Source: Cryptomeria japonica
Taxonomy: Eukaryota; Streptophyta; Pinopsida; Cupressales; Cupressaceae
DNA: 64,000 bases
NCBI RefSeq assembly: GCF_030272615.1
Contig: NC_081414.1
Span: forward strand, 661,612,438 to 661,676,437
Direction: 5' to 3'
The position numbers and the translations under genes were made by a program. The notes beneath the pieces were generated by a model that was not told where the DNA came from, ran no database searches, and was given only the letters and a program-made list of their open reading frames with translations. Of this stretch, positions 26,326 to 39,300 are shown in pieces (the first letter of the stretch is position 1; the number at the start of each line of letters is the position of its first letter).

Positions 26326-27567
26326 TGTAAAGCGGAAAAATCGAACCCTAGTCGTTCTCCCCTCCCCAACTCCGAGGAGAGAGAAGGGAGAGTCACTAGG
26401 GTTGATGGTTTTCACTTAGGAGGGACTTTACATTCAAAAGAGGGGTTGAAACCCACAAGATCCAATCCCACGCAATGCAAGATTGGATTCTATATGAGTT
26501 TCAAGGGTTGAGACAACAAGGCTACCCTCTTTTGTAAAGAATGTGGATAGAATGATTAAGCTAGGAATGCATGTAGAAGCAAGAAAGATTCAATTATAAA
26601 TAAAGACAGGGATATGATATGAAGCTGCGGACCTGGAATTAGCAGTAAAATGTCGAGATGGCGCTGTCCTGCAAATTTGAGCAAAAGTTGACAAGACGAT
26701 GGCGCCCGACGTGCACATGGTCCTCCAAAAAATCCACAAAACGAAGGGGGATCTGTTCGTCTCTGCACAAGGATTCCAGATCTTCAATTTCAGCCGCGTA
26801 CCTGCAACCTACACACAGAAAAGTGAAGACGATTGGGGGGTTAGGGATTAGGGTTTTGCCCTTAGGTCAAACCCCGGTTTTGGAATTAACCAAGAAATGA
26901 GAAATACTATAAATGTAATGTAAAACAAGTACTAATACCTTGTTGTAAGGATGTTTGTATCCTTATATGCGAAGGTATAGATGTTGTTGTATGTTGTATG
27001 TTTTATGTTGTAATATGTGATCTCCTCTTCAATGGTTGAATCCTTGTCTTGAATGCAACACCTAGCCTTGAATGGAGACTTAGAATGATCAATTGCTTGA
27101 AGGAATGCTTGAATATCGTTTCCACGTCTTGTCCACATATGTCCTTCCTCCTCCCAAATGGGAGAGGAAATGTAGTTTATATACTTGCCAATTAGGGTTG
27201 ATAGACTGATTTTCCCGACCTTAGGCCGACCAGGAAATGTTATTTTCCAATTTGCAAACAAAAAGGCCCGAAGTCCCATAGGAGACCGAGCCCAAAATAG
27301 GGCTAGGGACCAGGGCGCCGGGCGCCATGGTCCTGGGGGACTAGGGTGCTGGGCGCCCTAGTCCTGAAGGACCAGGGCGCTGGGCGCTCTGGTCCCACCT
27401 CCCGGGACAACAAGGTGCAAGGAGGGATCAAGCAGGGTGCTGGAAAAATGCAGTTTTTGATGTCATGAACAAGTTTCGAGGTCTCCATTCAGGTTTAGTG
27501 TTGCGTCGCCATCGTGAAGACCCAAATGCAGTCGAAATTGCAAGTGTCGCAATTTTAGGACGCTACA
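26326..27567 (-). mobile_element. Solo LTR with 5-bp target duplication
   Basis: 1242 bp with TGTAAAGCGG...GACGCTACA ends, flanked by CTAAG on both sides (26321-26325 and 27568-27572). No internal region remains, so it is a solo LTR left by recombination between two LTRs. A - strand TATA-like box (GTATATAAAC, 27176-27187) and a TGTAGCGTCC start at 27567 suggest the - orientation. Three palindromic 27-bp repeats lie at 27307-27395. It sits in the loop of the long inverted repeat. Confidence 0.82.
27307..27395. repeat. Three 27-bp GC-rich palindromes at 31-bp period
   Basis: Units at 27307-27333, 27338-27364 and 27369-27395 each start GGACYAGGG and end with its complement (YTRGTCC), with a GCGCC-rich centre. 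Period is exactly 31 bp. They are upstream of the TATA-like box of the solo LTR, in the expected U3 enhancer region. Confidence 0.85.
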
Positions 27568-27794
27568 CTAAGAAAATGGGTATTAGTGGATATCAATCAT
27601 GACTTCATTTATATAACATGCCTGACCATAAGCAAAATGAACTCAAACCATTTCAAAACATATCAAGAAAGATTAGAAAATAAATAAATGAGGAGACTAA
27701 ACAACCAAAAGAACATAATACTTCCCCATGTGTTTTCAATGCCTTTCGCTCTTCCTTGTCATCCTCTTCTCCAAGATCCTGCTGCTATGCATGT

Positions 27795-28310
27795 TGTATA
27801 TATATCATCACAAATAAACACATTATCAATCTTGGTTGGTACTTTCATCTATATTATGGTCGCTTACAAGTGAAAACACCACAAAAAAAAAAACCCTAAA
27901 ACATTTAATCTCAAAGCGGCAATAACCTGTGCTCCCACGAGGTTTGCTAATTTTGTCCAATTGGAATAGACCAAGCAACCAAGATACAAATGAAAATAAC
28001 AAATAGATTGAATAACGTATTTCCAATCAAACCACAATACTCTCTTGTTTCCATATAAGGTTTAATGGGGACACACAATGTAATGATTATTTGAGAGAAA
28101 TATAAAAAAACCCAGAATACAAATGAAAATAGCAAACAAATTCAAAAAAACCATAGTAAAATATGAAAGCCATAAAACCTTAAAAAAAGGCCAGAACATG
28201 ATGAAAACCATTTAACCTGAAAACGAGAATTCGCAACAAACTAAGTAGCCAAAACGTAGATCAAAATAGCAACTAGCAAGATAAACAAAACCCTAAAACA
28301 TTTAATTTGG
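27795..28310 (-). repeat. Right arm of long inverted repeat
   Basis: Reverse complement of 25733-26262. The outer boundary is near TAAAACATTTAATTTGGAAG (28294-28313) and the inner boundary near ATATATCATCACAAATAAAC (27800). Confidence 0.85.
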
Positions 28311-29460
28311 AAGTTGCAATTACCTGTGCTTCGATGTGGTCTAAGAATGCTATCTGTTTTGAGGAGTCCAAGCAGCCAGAATACGGATGAAAATAGAAAA
28401 TAGATTCGATAACATATTTCCTAATACACCACAATTGCACACAGTTTAATGGTTAGTTGACACCATTATAAAAAAAACCCACAGTGAAATATGAAAACCA
28501 ATTAATTCGGTTCATGTAGAAATTACCTAACCTTCCTTGATGTTTGATAATGACGTCCCTTTCAAGCTGGCAAAGCAACCCCAATATAGATGAAAATAGC
28601 AAGGAGATGAGAGGAATATCAAAAAAGCCCTTAGTAAAATACAAAAACCATAAAACCTTAAAACCTTAAAACCTGCAAATGAAAATAGTAACCAGATGAT
28701 AGGAATATAAAAAAAACCCTTAGTAAAATATGAAAACACTAAAACATTAAATCCTATAAATTAAAATGGTAGCCAACAAGATAAACAAAAGCCTAAAACA
28801 TTTAATCTGGAAGTGGCAATTACCTGTGCTTCGACGAGCAGATTAGAGGAATATCAAACAAACTCTTAGCAAAATATGAAAACCATAAAACCAATAGATG
28901 AAAATAACAACTAGATGAATATTAAAAAAATCGTTCTAATAAAATATGAAAACCATTAAACCTTAAAAACTATAGATTAAAATAACAACCAACAAGCTAA
29001 ACAGAATCCTAAAACATTTAATCTGGAAGCAACAATTACCAGTGCTTCAACGAGGTTTGAGAATGTTGTCCCTTTTGAGGAGTGCAAGCAACTAGAATAC
29101 AAATGAAAATAACAAACAAATTCGACAACGCATTTCCTAGTACACCACAATTTGACACAGTTTAATTGTTAATTCAAAGAAATATCAAAGGAAGCACATA
29201 GTAAATTATGAAAACCACTTAATTCGAAAGTCGAAATTACTTGTCCTTCACCGAGGTTTGATAAAATCGTCCCTTTCAAGCAAATAAATGAGTTCAAATG
29301 CAGATGAAAATAGCAACCAACTTCAACAACACAAATTTTCCCAAATACACCACAACTGTGTCAATGTGAACATGTAATTTGATGGTTATTTGAGAGAACC
29401 TTAAAAAAAACTCCATAACATGTTGAAAACCATTTAACTTGAAAACAAAAATTACCTATC
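28310..29460. repeat. Degenerate ~200-250 bp tandem repeats
   Basis: Units carrying AACATTTAATCTGGAAG, CAATTACCTGTGCTTCGACGAG, GATGAAAATAGCAA, ATTTCCTAATACACCACAAT and AAATATGAAAACCAT recur around 28290, 28490, 28795, 29005 and 29215. They are the same family as the inverted-repeat arms (27890) and the fragment at 12420-12706. No coding potential. Confidence 0.7.
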
Positions 29461-29564
29461 ATGCGCATAGTGTAATAATCCACCATAATTAACTCAACAA
29501 AATTGACCATTCTCTTTTTTTTTTTGTGTTTGATTTAATCATTATGTTTGATTCAATCGCATAC

Positions 29565-29705
29565 TCTGGGCATCCATCCGGGATGAGCATCTAACCATAT
29601 GGGTTAGGCATTTGTCCATACGGGACATAAGATTTCATCTATCCAATACGGGATAGGCATCTACGCATACGGGGTAGGCATCTATCCAATCGGGATAGGA
29701 GGTGC
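29565..29705. repeat. Degenerate short tandem repeat (AGGCATCTATCCATACGGGAT-like)
   Basis: Five or six imperfect copies of a GGCATC-ATCC-ATACGGGAT unit of about 21-28 bp. Confidence 0.6.
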
Positions 29706-31074
29706 TCTGGCCAGAGACTTAGACTCATCGAGACCGTTCAGGTCCTGAGCCACTCACTAAGTACTACACTCTTCTAACAGAAGTGCACCAAGGTCGCCGT
29801 CCTTAGGAGTAATTAAATAACATAATACAAGCTTGAGTTCCGCCTCAGAATTTGACTTAAAGCCTCGGGAAGTCAAGCGAATCCATACAGGATTCCTTCC
29901 GAGTATGCATTGAATTACTTTTTCCTTTTTATTATACTTATCTTTCAAATTAGGATTCTATTCAATCCTTCTATACCAAGCCTAGACCCCACCCATGAAC
30001 ACCTGAGTACGAGGGACAACTTCGTCCCAAGACTACCTACATACCCGCTTCGACACGAGATCAAGGCGTAAAGTATGTAGTTTTATTTTCTACTCTATGG
30101 TTTGATGTAAACTGATTAGTGGGTACACAACCCTTTCTAGGGTCAATGTCCCAGACAGTTTCTCTATGGTTGCTACCCACGGTGGTAGCACTTAAGCAAA
30201 GGCTCAAGATGGCCTATTGCTTGTGGCCTAAAACACTAGATCCTAAATCTTAACGTAAGCGTCACCCTTGACCAATTGTCAATCGACAACAATTCTTTGA
30301 GATTAAATCAATTTTATAAAAGCATTTCACTCATCATCCCTATAGGGGTTTACTATAGTTTAACTCAGCGGATGAAAGATCGCTTTAGAATTATCTTATT
30401 AAATTATCGATCCAAGGGGGATTACCCGCCCCTTGGATTTTAACTTCCAAGTGTCCCTTATTACTCCCCGATAATTTATAGGGACGATGCCACAGATGTC
30501 GTTTATGTAGCTTTATTAGGTGTTAAGTGCAGTAGTTCAACACGACAACATTACCCGTAAGCGTGACCCAGAGGCACTGTATATATCGAACGCTACTAGG
30601 TTTTGGTTTTCCAACTTCCTTTATTTAATTTTCTAACTTATGATAAACATCATGCTTGAAAAATAATTATGAATTTAGACATTGCAAAGCTCAATTAATT
30701 GAAATAACTACTTGATGAATGACATGGAATAAAAACCATAACTAGAATTATTTATTATTCAAAACTTGAATATAACTTGCATAATAATGACAGTTAGGTA
30801 ACTTGCATACTAACAATTAAACGTATAATTTGCATGAAGATGGGAACACCAATAATTGAAATCAATGTAAAGACATTTGCATGAAGTGAAGGTAGGGTAA
30901 GTTACATGCGAGAATATCATTCATAAAACCACTAATCCCAACATAGAATTTAGCTTCAAGTCATTTAATTGCTAAGTGGATCTTAAGAGGATCTAAGTAT
31001 CATTTAATATAAATTTGTTAAAACTAGTTATAAATCTAAAATTTACCTAAGTTTTAAAAATTTTATTAACTAAA

Positions 31075-31077
<3 letters not shown>

Positions 31078-31139
<62 letters not shown>
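31078..31139. repeat. AT dinucleotide microsatellite
   Basis: About 30 uninterrupted AT units. Confidence 0.97.
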
Positions 31140-31141
<2 letters not shown>

Positions 31142-32899
31142 AAGAAATTTAAATAAACTAACATTTTAAACATATATTGAAAAAAGAATTAACTTTGCCT
31201 TCGAATTAGGTTTGATTGGTATTGACAAAGGTCAATGGGAGTGGGACCCCACGGGTCCCCTCCACTACCTTGCAGCCATTGCCGTAGCAGTGACCGCAGG
31301 CTAGTGGGGGGTACCGTTACGGTACCACTCCCCTGCAGAGTATTAACTCCATTCTTCCACTTGCGAGCCAGTACACACGGGTACTATGTCGTGCAAGAAT
31401 AAATGTTAATCACTTCGCATAAATTATTAATACCTTATATATACATACATACATTCTAAAATATTAATTTGTATAAAAAGAGAATACATAAACAGGTATG
31501 TATACATAAGAAAATATTAATGTAAGAGAGAATATCATATTAAACCCAAGGACAAAATATAACAGAGAAATAAAAATAACCAGAGAAGTAATTTGCTCCA
31601 GTGATGCACAGATTATCAAGAAGTAGTTAGGTGTTTAAACTGAGAAATACAAGCTAACACAGAGGGATTATATTCTATTTCTCAACCAATGTCCAGAGAG
31701 GGGGATAGAGAGTTATTTACAGGAAGATTATTTATTTTCAGATTTCACAGGGAGAGAGTTTGTTCGACTGATATTCACAGAGATTCAGCTGATATTCATA
31801 GAGAAATTTTATTCAACTCATTTCACAGAGAGATTTATTTAACTAAAAATCACAGAGAGATTTAAAATAATCAGAGAGAGATTTTAAAATTAATCACAAA
31901 GAGATTTTAAAAATAATCACGGAGAGATTAAAGAATGAGATTCAGATTTCCATTCGAAGAACTAAAGAAATGAATTAGAGGGAGGAATAAAGATTCAAAT
32001 CACACAGGAAAGAATTTTAATTTCAGGAAAAGAGATTTTAAACAAATAAAGGAATATGATTTTCTTTTGCTAAAATCTTTGGGAAAGAACAAAAGCAAGA
32101 TCATGTGCATATTTTCTTGAGGGAAATAAAATAAATAAATAACTATCTTTTACATGCACTATAAGAAAGCATCATCATTATTATTTATCCCCAAATAAAA
32201 GATTTAAAATCTAATAAAAGAATTTCTTTATATAAAGGAAGATCTATAACTATTTTTTTTTGATAATATGAATTCCTCATAAGTGAATGTGAAATAACAG
32301 GGAGAGAACCTAGTTTATCGAGCTTGATGTTGAATCCACTGGTTATCCTTTTGATCCTTCCTTGCAACTTGAGAGAAATCCTTCAACAACAACTTAAAAT
32401 TTTTGCAATGAAAAATGAGACTACTAAAGAAAATATCTACTTCTAAAACTTGGGAAATTTCCTTCAAAACATAATCAACTCCCTTCTTTGAAACTTGCAT
32501 ATAATTTTATAAGAAAATTCCCTCTATTCCACTATCTAGAAAATTTAATTAAAAATGAGATTCTTTCCCAATTTTGGACTTCATGCAAATTGATTAGACT
32601 TAGTGGGGGAGTTACATGAAAGGTGGTGGAGAATCCTCTAGAAGCTTCTTATTCTTCCTACAACACGTGCCATAATTGGATGTGGAAAATAAATAAATAA
32701 AAATAATGTATATTTTCCATGTGTGTGTGTATTATTATTTTCATTCTTTTTATAACATTTATTCAATCATTTAAATAGCTTATCCAAAAATATGATAGAA
32801 TTGTATTTAAATAAAAAAGTGATAAAGGAGGGTTGTGACACATAGGGTTGATTATAAAATACAAATGAAAAAAGCTCCCAGGCTTGAAAATGCCTTTCC

Positions 32900-34700
32900 A
32901 AATACACAACTCCCGCTCCATGCCGTATAAAATTAAATGAAGACATGTAGTCTACTTGCTCGTTAGTTTGAGGTGACTGCAGGTAGTGCTTGGATGGTAA
33001 AATTTACCTGCCGCTAATAAATGTTGCGCCATAAAAGTGGCTTGGATGCAACATTAGAGATGAAAATTGAATTTTAAAAAAAGCTCGCCAATAAATGTGG
33101 AAGTGACAACAACAACTTTCCGGCAGACGAAAAGTTTTCCGACTTATTGCAATTTTCTGGGCTTAAAAGCGCCCACTAAAGCCAACCAGCTAATTAAGTC
33201 ATCCCACTTATCAAATTATAAACTTAGGTTGTAAAATTAACCTAATTACTAATAGATTCCCTTTGATGATATTTATAACAAATTTGTTGTCATTCTAATA
33301 ATCTTACAAGCCAATTTGTAAAATATATTTTAAGACAAAGATAGAGAAGAGGGAGACGATAAGACAAAAGAGGGGTGGTCTATTCATGATGTCATCTTGA
33401 ACCCCATTGATGTATGGAATAAATCGAGCGACCAAGATCCCCTCCACCTCCCATTGGTGTTGCTCTCATTGCTTAACAACTATTATTAGTACTTGCCGTT
33501 AGGCAATACTATTGTAATGAATTTTTTGTTTTTCCAGTTAACTAGTTATTAAAAAAATTAATTTGAACCAATCACAAACAAATTTTAACTTTTATTTTTT
33601 TCAATCTTTTTATTTACTAAAGTCTAATTGTACAATTTTTCACATTATAAATTATGAAAATTATTTTTCTCTACACTTATTGGCTAAATACAATTTAGCT
33701 GTTATAAGCGGACTTTTAGGAAATCCAAAATAAATGAATAGTCACGGGCCACGCTTTCTAAAAAAATAAACTTTCTGCATTTTATATTGCTATATGTATT
33801 ATAGATATTTTATAGAGGAAAATAAATATAGAATTTTATAATGTTATATTATTTTAATTACATATTATTATAACATAAATAGATCTATAATCAAATCAAA
33901 TACTTAAAGTATCAAATTGTATTAAATTTTAAGGGATATATATTTATAATAATAATTACATAAGTAAGAAAAATGTTATGTTATAATAAAATAAATTGAT
34001 TTGTTATTTAAAACTAATTATACTTTTATACATATTTTATTATATTAAAATTACAATGAATTTAAAAATTAATTAAAAATTACAATGAATTTAAAAATTA
34101 TTAAAAATTATTATCCATCAAGACAATTGTTATTTATTATTAATTTTATTTTTTCTTAATATTTAATTTTTTATATAGTTTTGTTTACACATTTTTGTTT
34201 ATTATATTTTAGTTTTTAAAGTAGATTTAAATCTTAAACTATTTCAATTATTTAACTTTATTTTGTGAAATTAAAATTTATTAGAATTTCTTTAATTTAT
34301 ATTATTTTTTCTAGTAAAATTTTAATTATTATGTAATAATTATGTTTAATTTTTAAAATATAATCATTATTAAAATTAAATCATAATTATTATTAAAACT
34401 ATACTAAAAACAAGCAAGTACTAGCCACTATGTGGCACTTGTTGTTATTGCTGTTTATTTGTTTTCACGACACTTTATAGAACGACTTTATAGAGTGACT
34501 TTGTGTCCTCATGGTTTTTTTTTCTTTTTCTTTTGAATATATATTTTTTATAATAATTAATAAAATCAGACACACTTATTCATAATTTTTTTGAATATTA
34601 ACTTAAAAAAACACACTCAGAAAAAACAAACAAACCTTATTCTGTTTGACATAGTAAATCATGCTGTTTTCCCTGGGTACTTTTAGACTAACGAAAATGC
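32900..34700. other. AT-rich region upstream of RRC1
   Basis: Very AT-rich from 33500 to 34650, with no ORF, repeat structure or element boundary that I can support. It probably contains the promoter of the downstream gene; I could not single out a convincing core promoter. Confidence 0.4.
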
Positions 34701-34780
34701 GAGTGGAGAGGCTAATGAAGAGGTCTGCATCTTGTTTTTTAAAGTAGGCGAAACATATACACAACAATACATATTCATTG

Positions 34781-34897
34781 AATATGTCTTACTAAGCCCT
34801 AAATTGAAATGAATGTGGGAATGTCACAGAGAATTTCAAGAAGAGAAAATCTGTAACAGAGTGTGGACATATTCTTGTTGCTTTTAGCTACAACAAG
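34781..34897 (+). other. Possible 5' UTR exon of RRC1/SR140
   Basis: CTACAACAAG/GTAATTTT at 34888-34905 is a good plant splice donor, and the coding exon at 36394 begins right after an AG (GATGTCAAG/ATGAAT). A 5' UTR intron of about 1.5 kb is therefore plausible. The exon start is arbitrary; no transcript evidence is available from the sequence. Confidence 0.22.
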
Positions 34898-36393
34898 GTA
34901 ATTTTAATAATTGAATATATATGAGTTTTTTTTTTTTAATTTAAAATTTTTCAATGTACTGTCAATCATGGTGACCTAATCTAAATTTGGTGTAGAATCG
35001 AACTTTCAATGGTTTCTAGTACTATGATTTAGGTCTTCTGTAGGTTCATATCTGCACAGGTTTCGAGTTCGTTATCTCTGATTTGCTCGCTCTCGAGTCT
35101 GAAGGGAATCAACCAAATATTGTTTTCTTTTTCTACACAATAATTTGTGGATTCTTTTTTTGTTTTTCGCATTTTGTGTCCCCTAAAATAAGAATCTTAT
35201 ATTCAGAATTTTCATCTAGGAATGAATTTATAGGCTGGTTGTGTATAAGTATGAATTTCGTCGTTGGAAATTCCGAAATTGATTACCGCCATCAATATAG
35301 GGCTCAAGAAACGCTTATTTACTCAACTGTTACAATATTACGTTTTAGTTAACCGTGCAGGCGCATTCGTAATCAAATAACATGTCCCTCCTTTTATAGT
35401 TGATCTGGTAGGTTCCTCCTTTTTCGGTAGTAAATTATCTCGTCCGTGGTAATCAGCACCGTTCTCCGGGGATCTGCATTGAACTCTACTATGCGCTCAC
35501 CGCTTGAGCTCACCCTATTTGCAGGTTTTGGGGGAGGAAATATTAATTCCAATTATGGATGCAGTTTATGCTTGTTACTCTGCCTCAAAGCTAACGGAAT
35601 TCGATTCCATACTTTTTCAATCAAAGTTTTATCATCAATACATAGTTTTGAAAATACCCCAGTGCAACAGTGACTAGTCACAAGGTAAGGGAAATAGAAA
35701 CTCAGGTTCAAGGAAGGGGACTCTGTACCCGCGCCCTTAACACACATATTGGGAGGACTATAGTTGTATGTAATCTAATTGGTACCTTTATATATAAACT
35801 CTTTCAAAATGATATCCGAGTAGCGACATTCCATGGCCTCTATGCCAGAGTAACAAGGAAATGGAAGCTTAGGTTCAGGTTCAAGGAATTCTGTCTCGGA
35901 ACCCTTACTCACGTGATGAGCATATTTGAATAATAAACCTTTGCCTTGATGTCCTAGTGCCCCATATCACACGTGTCCTGCTGACCATGTCTTGTGCATT
36001 TTAGCATACGTTTGCAGGAAGCTAATGAGATTCTATATTTTATCTAAAATTATTAATAAAGTTTGTATTCTATATTTAAGCTAACGGGATTCTATATTTA
36101 ATCAAAATAAATAAAAATGTCCCTGCATATGGTAGTTTGTCATGTTATTAAGCATAAATTTCAAAACAATCTTTTATCATAAACTTTTTTTAAGTAAGCA
36201 TTGAGATTCTAGAAAATGAGAGGTAATTAAACAACTCTATAATGTACCTGTAGCCGTCAAAGCTATTTGGATTTAATGTATTTCATCAAAGGAAAAAGTT
36301 GATGTAAGCATTTTAAGAATTTGTGTATCTTTTCTGGAACTCCAATAGTTGATATTTGTCTGGCTTTTGTAACATGAAACATTGGATGTCAAG

Positions 36394-39300
36394 ATGAATT
36401 CGTTTTCAGTTGTTCGAAAAAAAACTCCTTTTCAAAAGCATAGAGAAGAAGAAGAGGCTAAGAAAAAGGTAATATAGAAACTAGTCTTTATTCACAATTG
36501 TATTTTAAGTACTAGGATATGTAATCTGATCATTTTAAGGATACAAGATATGAACCATTTTTCTTGGATTTAGAGGGAGGATGATGAAGCAGCTCGGCTG
36601 TACGAAGAGTTTGTGCAATCTTTCAATGGAGATGACATTCCTTGTGGGAAAACTTTTGTGAGAGGGGGGACAATAAATCCTAATGAGCGTCTGAAATCTG
36701 GGAATGAAGGTTTATATTTAACTTCTCAATGTTCGTGTTAACATCTGATTGATTTATTGATATTCTGATTAGTAAATGAGCTCATTTGATAGTTCTGTAA
36801 TGGCAGATGGATCATCCAAAGATGGGTCCTCTAGTTCAAAGAAAGGAAGCAGGTGATTATGCAGTGCCATTGTTTAAGCCCTCTTGTTGATCATGATAGT
36901 TTTTATTATAAGTGCAAAGTTTACATCACGATTTCTAGTTTATTTCAGCAACAGTTGTTTTGTTAGTTTTCTGAATAGGCAGTGGATGCTATTATATATC
37001 ACACTTTGTATTCTAATCAGAAACAATCGTAGCTGTAAGTTATACGTGAAAATTCTAGTCAAAGGAGATGTGCAAAATTTTACTACTTCTGGTTTGGAAT
37101 GTTTTAAATATGCCTATTATTGGTTCTAAGTTGTATATGTGTATTATTAATTCCAAATTATTTACCATATATGCATATTATGTAAGTATCATTATATCCA
37201 ATATTAGGATTCTATATTTGGGATTGGTATTACAATTTAGTAAAGACCAGATATGTGCCATATATTATTTTCATACCATCAACTTTTCCCTTGCTGCTTT
37301 ATGTCCTGATCCATGTCATCTTATACATACAGTGCTTTACCAGTTCTTCTATAAGCACTATGATTGAAAAATAAATTTCTTGGTGGGTTTTTCAAGAGCT
37401 TTTCTGGGTTGGTCTCAGATTTTTCTGGGTGCCTCGTTTTCCGTGCCTCGAATTATTTTCAAGGTTTGGAGTTGGTATCAGAGCGGGTCGATGGGATTCT
37501 TTAAAGTTTGGCGATTTTTTTAATAAAAATTCATGGCCTTCTTTCTGGGATATTCTTTAAAGTTTGGCCAATTTTTTAATAAAAATTCATGGCCTTCTTT
37601 CTCAAATATTCTTTAATGTTTGGCGAATTTTTTAATAAAATTTCATGGCCTTTTCCAGAAAGAAGGCCATGCCAAACTTTAAAGAATCCCATCGATCCGC
37701 TCTGATACCATGAAAAATAAATTCGCCAAATCATTTTGTTTTCCTTGTTTGTTCTCTCAGATTCATAAGCTGTGTCTGATTTTTGGGCTTATGTTTTTGC
37801 TGCTATGTGTTTTTTTTTTTGGTTTTATCTTCATCCCAGCCACTTCTAAATAAAATACAACTGATAGCCACTATTAAATAAAATACAACTGATTGATTTT
37901 AATCTTTAGGTTTAAAAACTCTGAAGTTTAGTTTAGGTTAGAATTGCCTAAAGTGGCTCAAATAACTCTTATACAGGACAGTGTGCATGCATTCCCAGCT
38001 CTTGGGCAGGAACCAACATCTTACACTGTTCTGTTATTTTAGCTCCTTTACTGAATGCCATTTAGATGTACAGTTTACTTATTGACTTAATAATTTTAAT
38101 TTTTTTTTAATATGTTATATAATTATATTTTATTTATATTTTTGTTACTAATACTTAATAACAATTTGAATATGTTTTAATTTTACGTTTAATATTTTAT
38201 TTTTGAATAAGGTTTAAATATTAAAATTTAAATTATTTATTTATTAAACTACATTTATTATTAATTTAAAACTGAACCTGGGTCTCCAACTTAAGAACCC
38301 AATGACTTAACTTCTTGGGCTTAACCCCTTCGACAATTATCTTTTATTTATTAATCTCAAGTTTATTTTTTTTAATAATTTTAATATTTATAATTATTAA
38401 TATTAATATTTATGTGTCTGCTTTTTATGAATGGCGAATCCAGCAGTATCAATATGAAGGGGCCTTTAAAATAGTCATATATGTATCTGTATCTGTGTCC
38501 ATGGGAATTTGATCCAAGCTGAATGGGTTTTATTTCTTTCCTGAAATATCGCTAATGGCTGCGACTCAATTGTGCTGACTATATTGTCTGCTGAAATTTG
38601 AGCTCTCTCTGTTTGTCTGATGAATTCTTTTCAGCATCTTGGATTAAAACGATGTGAATTTGATCCATCTATACTAGATTATGCTGTACATTTTGTCAGA
38701 ATTGTTTTAGATTTAAATTAAATGTGCAGTCTATTAACAGTTTTGTTCTCTTTGAGCTTGTTTTGTTGTTTGCAGGTATATACCATCGTTTATACCACCT
38801 GGAATGGCAGGTTCAGCCAGTTTGGGGAAGGAAACTGATAAAAAGGTACAGTATGCAATATGAAATTCAGTAGTCTAGTATTTTGGTTTTTGAACCTCTG
38901 ACTTATACCTTCTGGGACTGGGAATTCCCATGTTCCCTAACATATGCCTTTTTCTGGATGATATAATAGCTAAAATTAATTTTTTGGGATCCTGCAACAC
39001 ATATATGTGGATTGCCTGAGCTTGCCAACATTTCTATCACTCCTTCAAAAGTAAAATAAGATCAAATTGTTCTTGTTTGAGTCGTAGAAGTCCATTGTCT
39101 ATGTCAACTTGCAAGTAGTAGAAATGCAACAACATAAAAATATAAAGTTATTTGAGAAATGACAAGTGCATATTATTTCAGGCTAGAATTACATTTATCG
39201 TGGAGCAATTTTAGGAACTACATATCCAATAGTAATTGATTCTGCAATGTCATGGTTCCTTATTGGTATTCATCTTCCTTAAACCAGAGGCCCTTTTCAC

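Larger units (their letters stand above)
29461..32850. other. Unassigned, retroelement-like non-coding region
   Basis: No gene recognised. It contains a degenerate AGGCATCTATCC-ATACGGGAT repeat (29565-29705), a moderately GC-rich stretch to 30600 with phrases reminiscent of the Tat-like leaders (GGCCTATTGCTTG at 30209), an AT run (31078-31139), a GC-rich GGGACCCCACGGGTCCCC palindromic stretch (31242-31259), and many CACAGAGAGATTT words (31745-31930). A - strand LTR-like start, TGTCACAACCCTCC, lies at about 32829-32842. This could be a decayed LTR element, but I cannot pair its ends. Confidence 0.35.

Noticed and set aside
35083-35933. Short + strand frames before RRC1
   Set aside because: They probably lie in a 5' UTR intron, have no recognisable domain and include an imperfect internal duplication (35655-35800 against 35824-35930).
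37470-37490. TGGTATCAGAGC considered as the start of a full retroelement
   Set aside because: No gag, LTR pair or further leader follows. The same site recurs inverted 230 bp away, so it was kept as part of a foldback structure.
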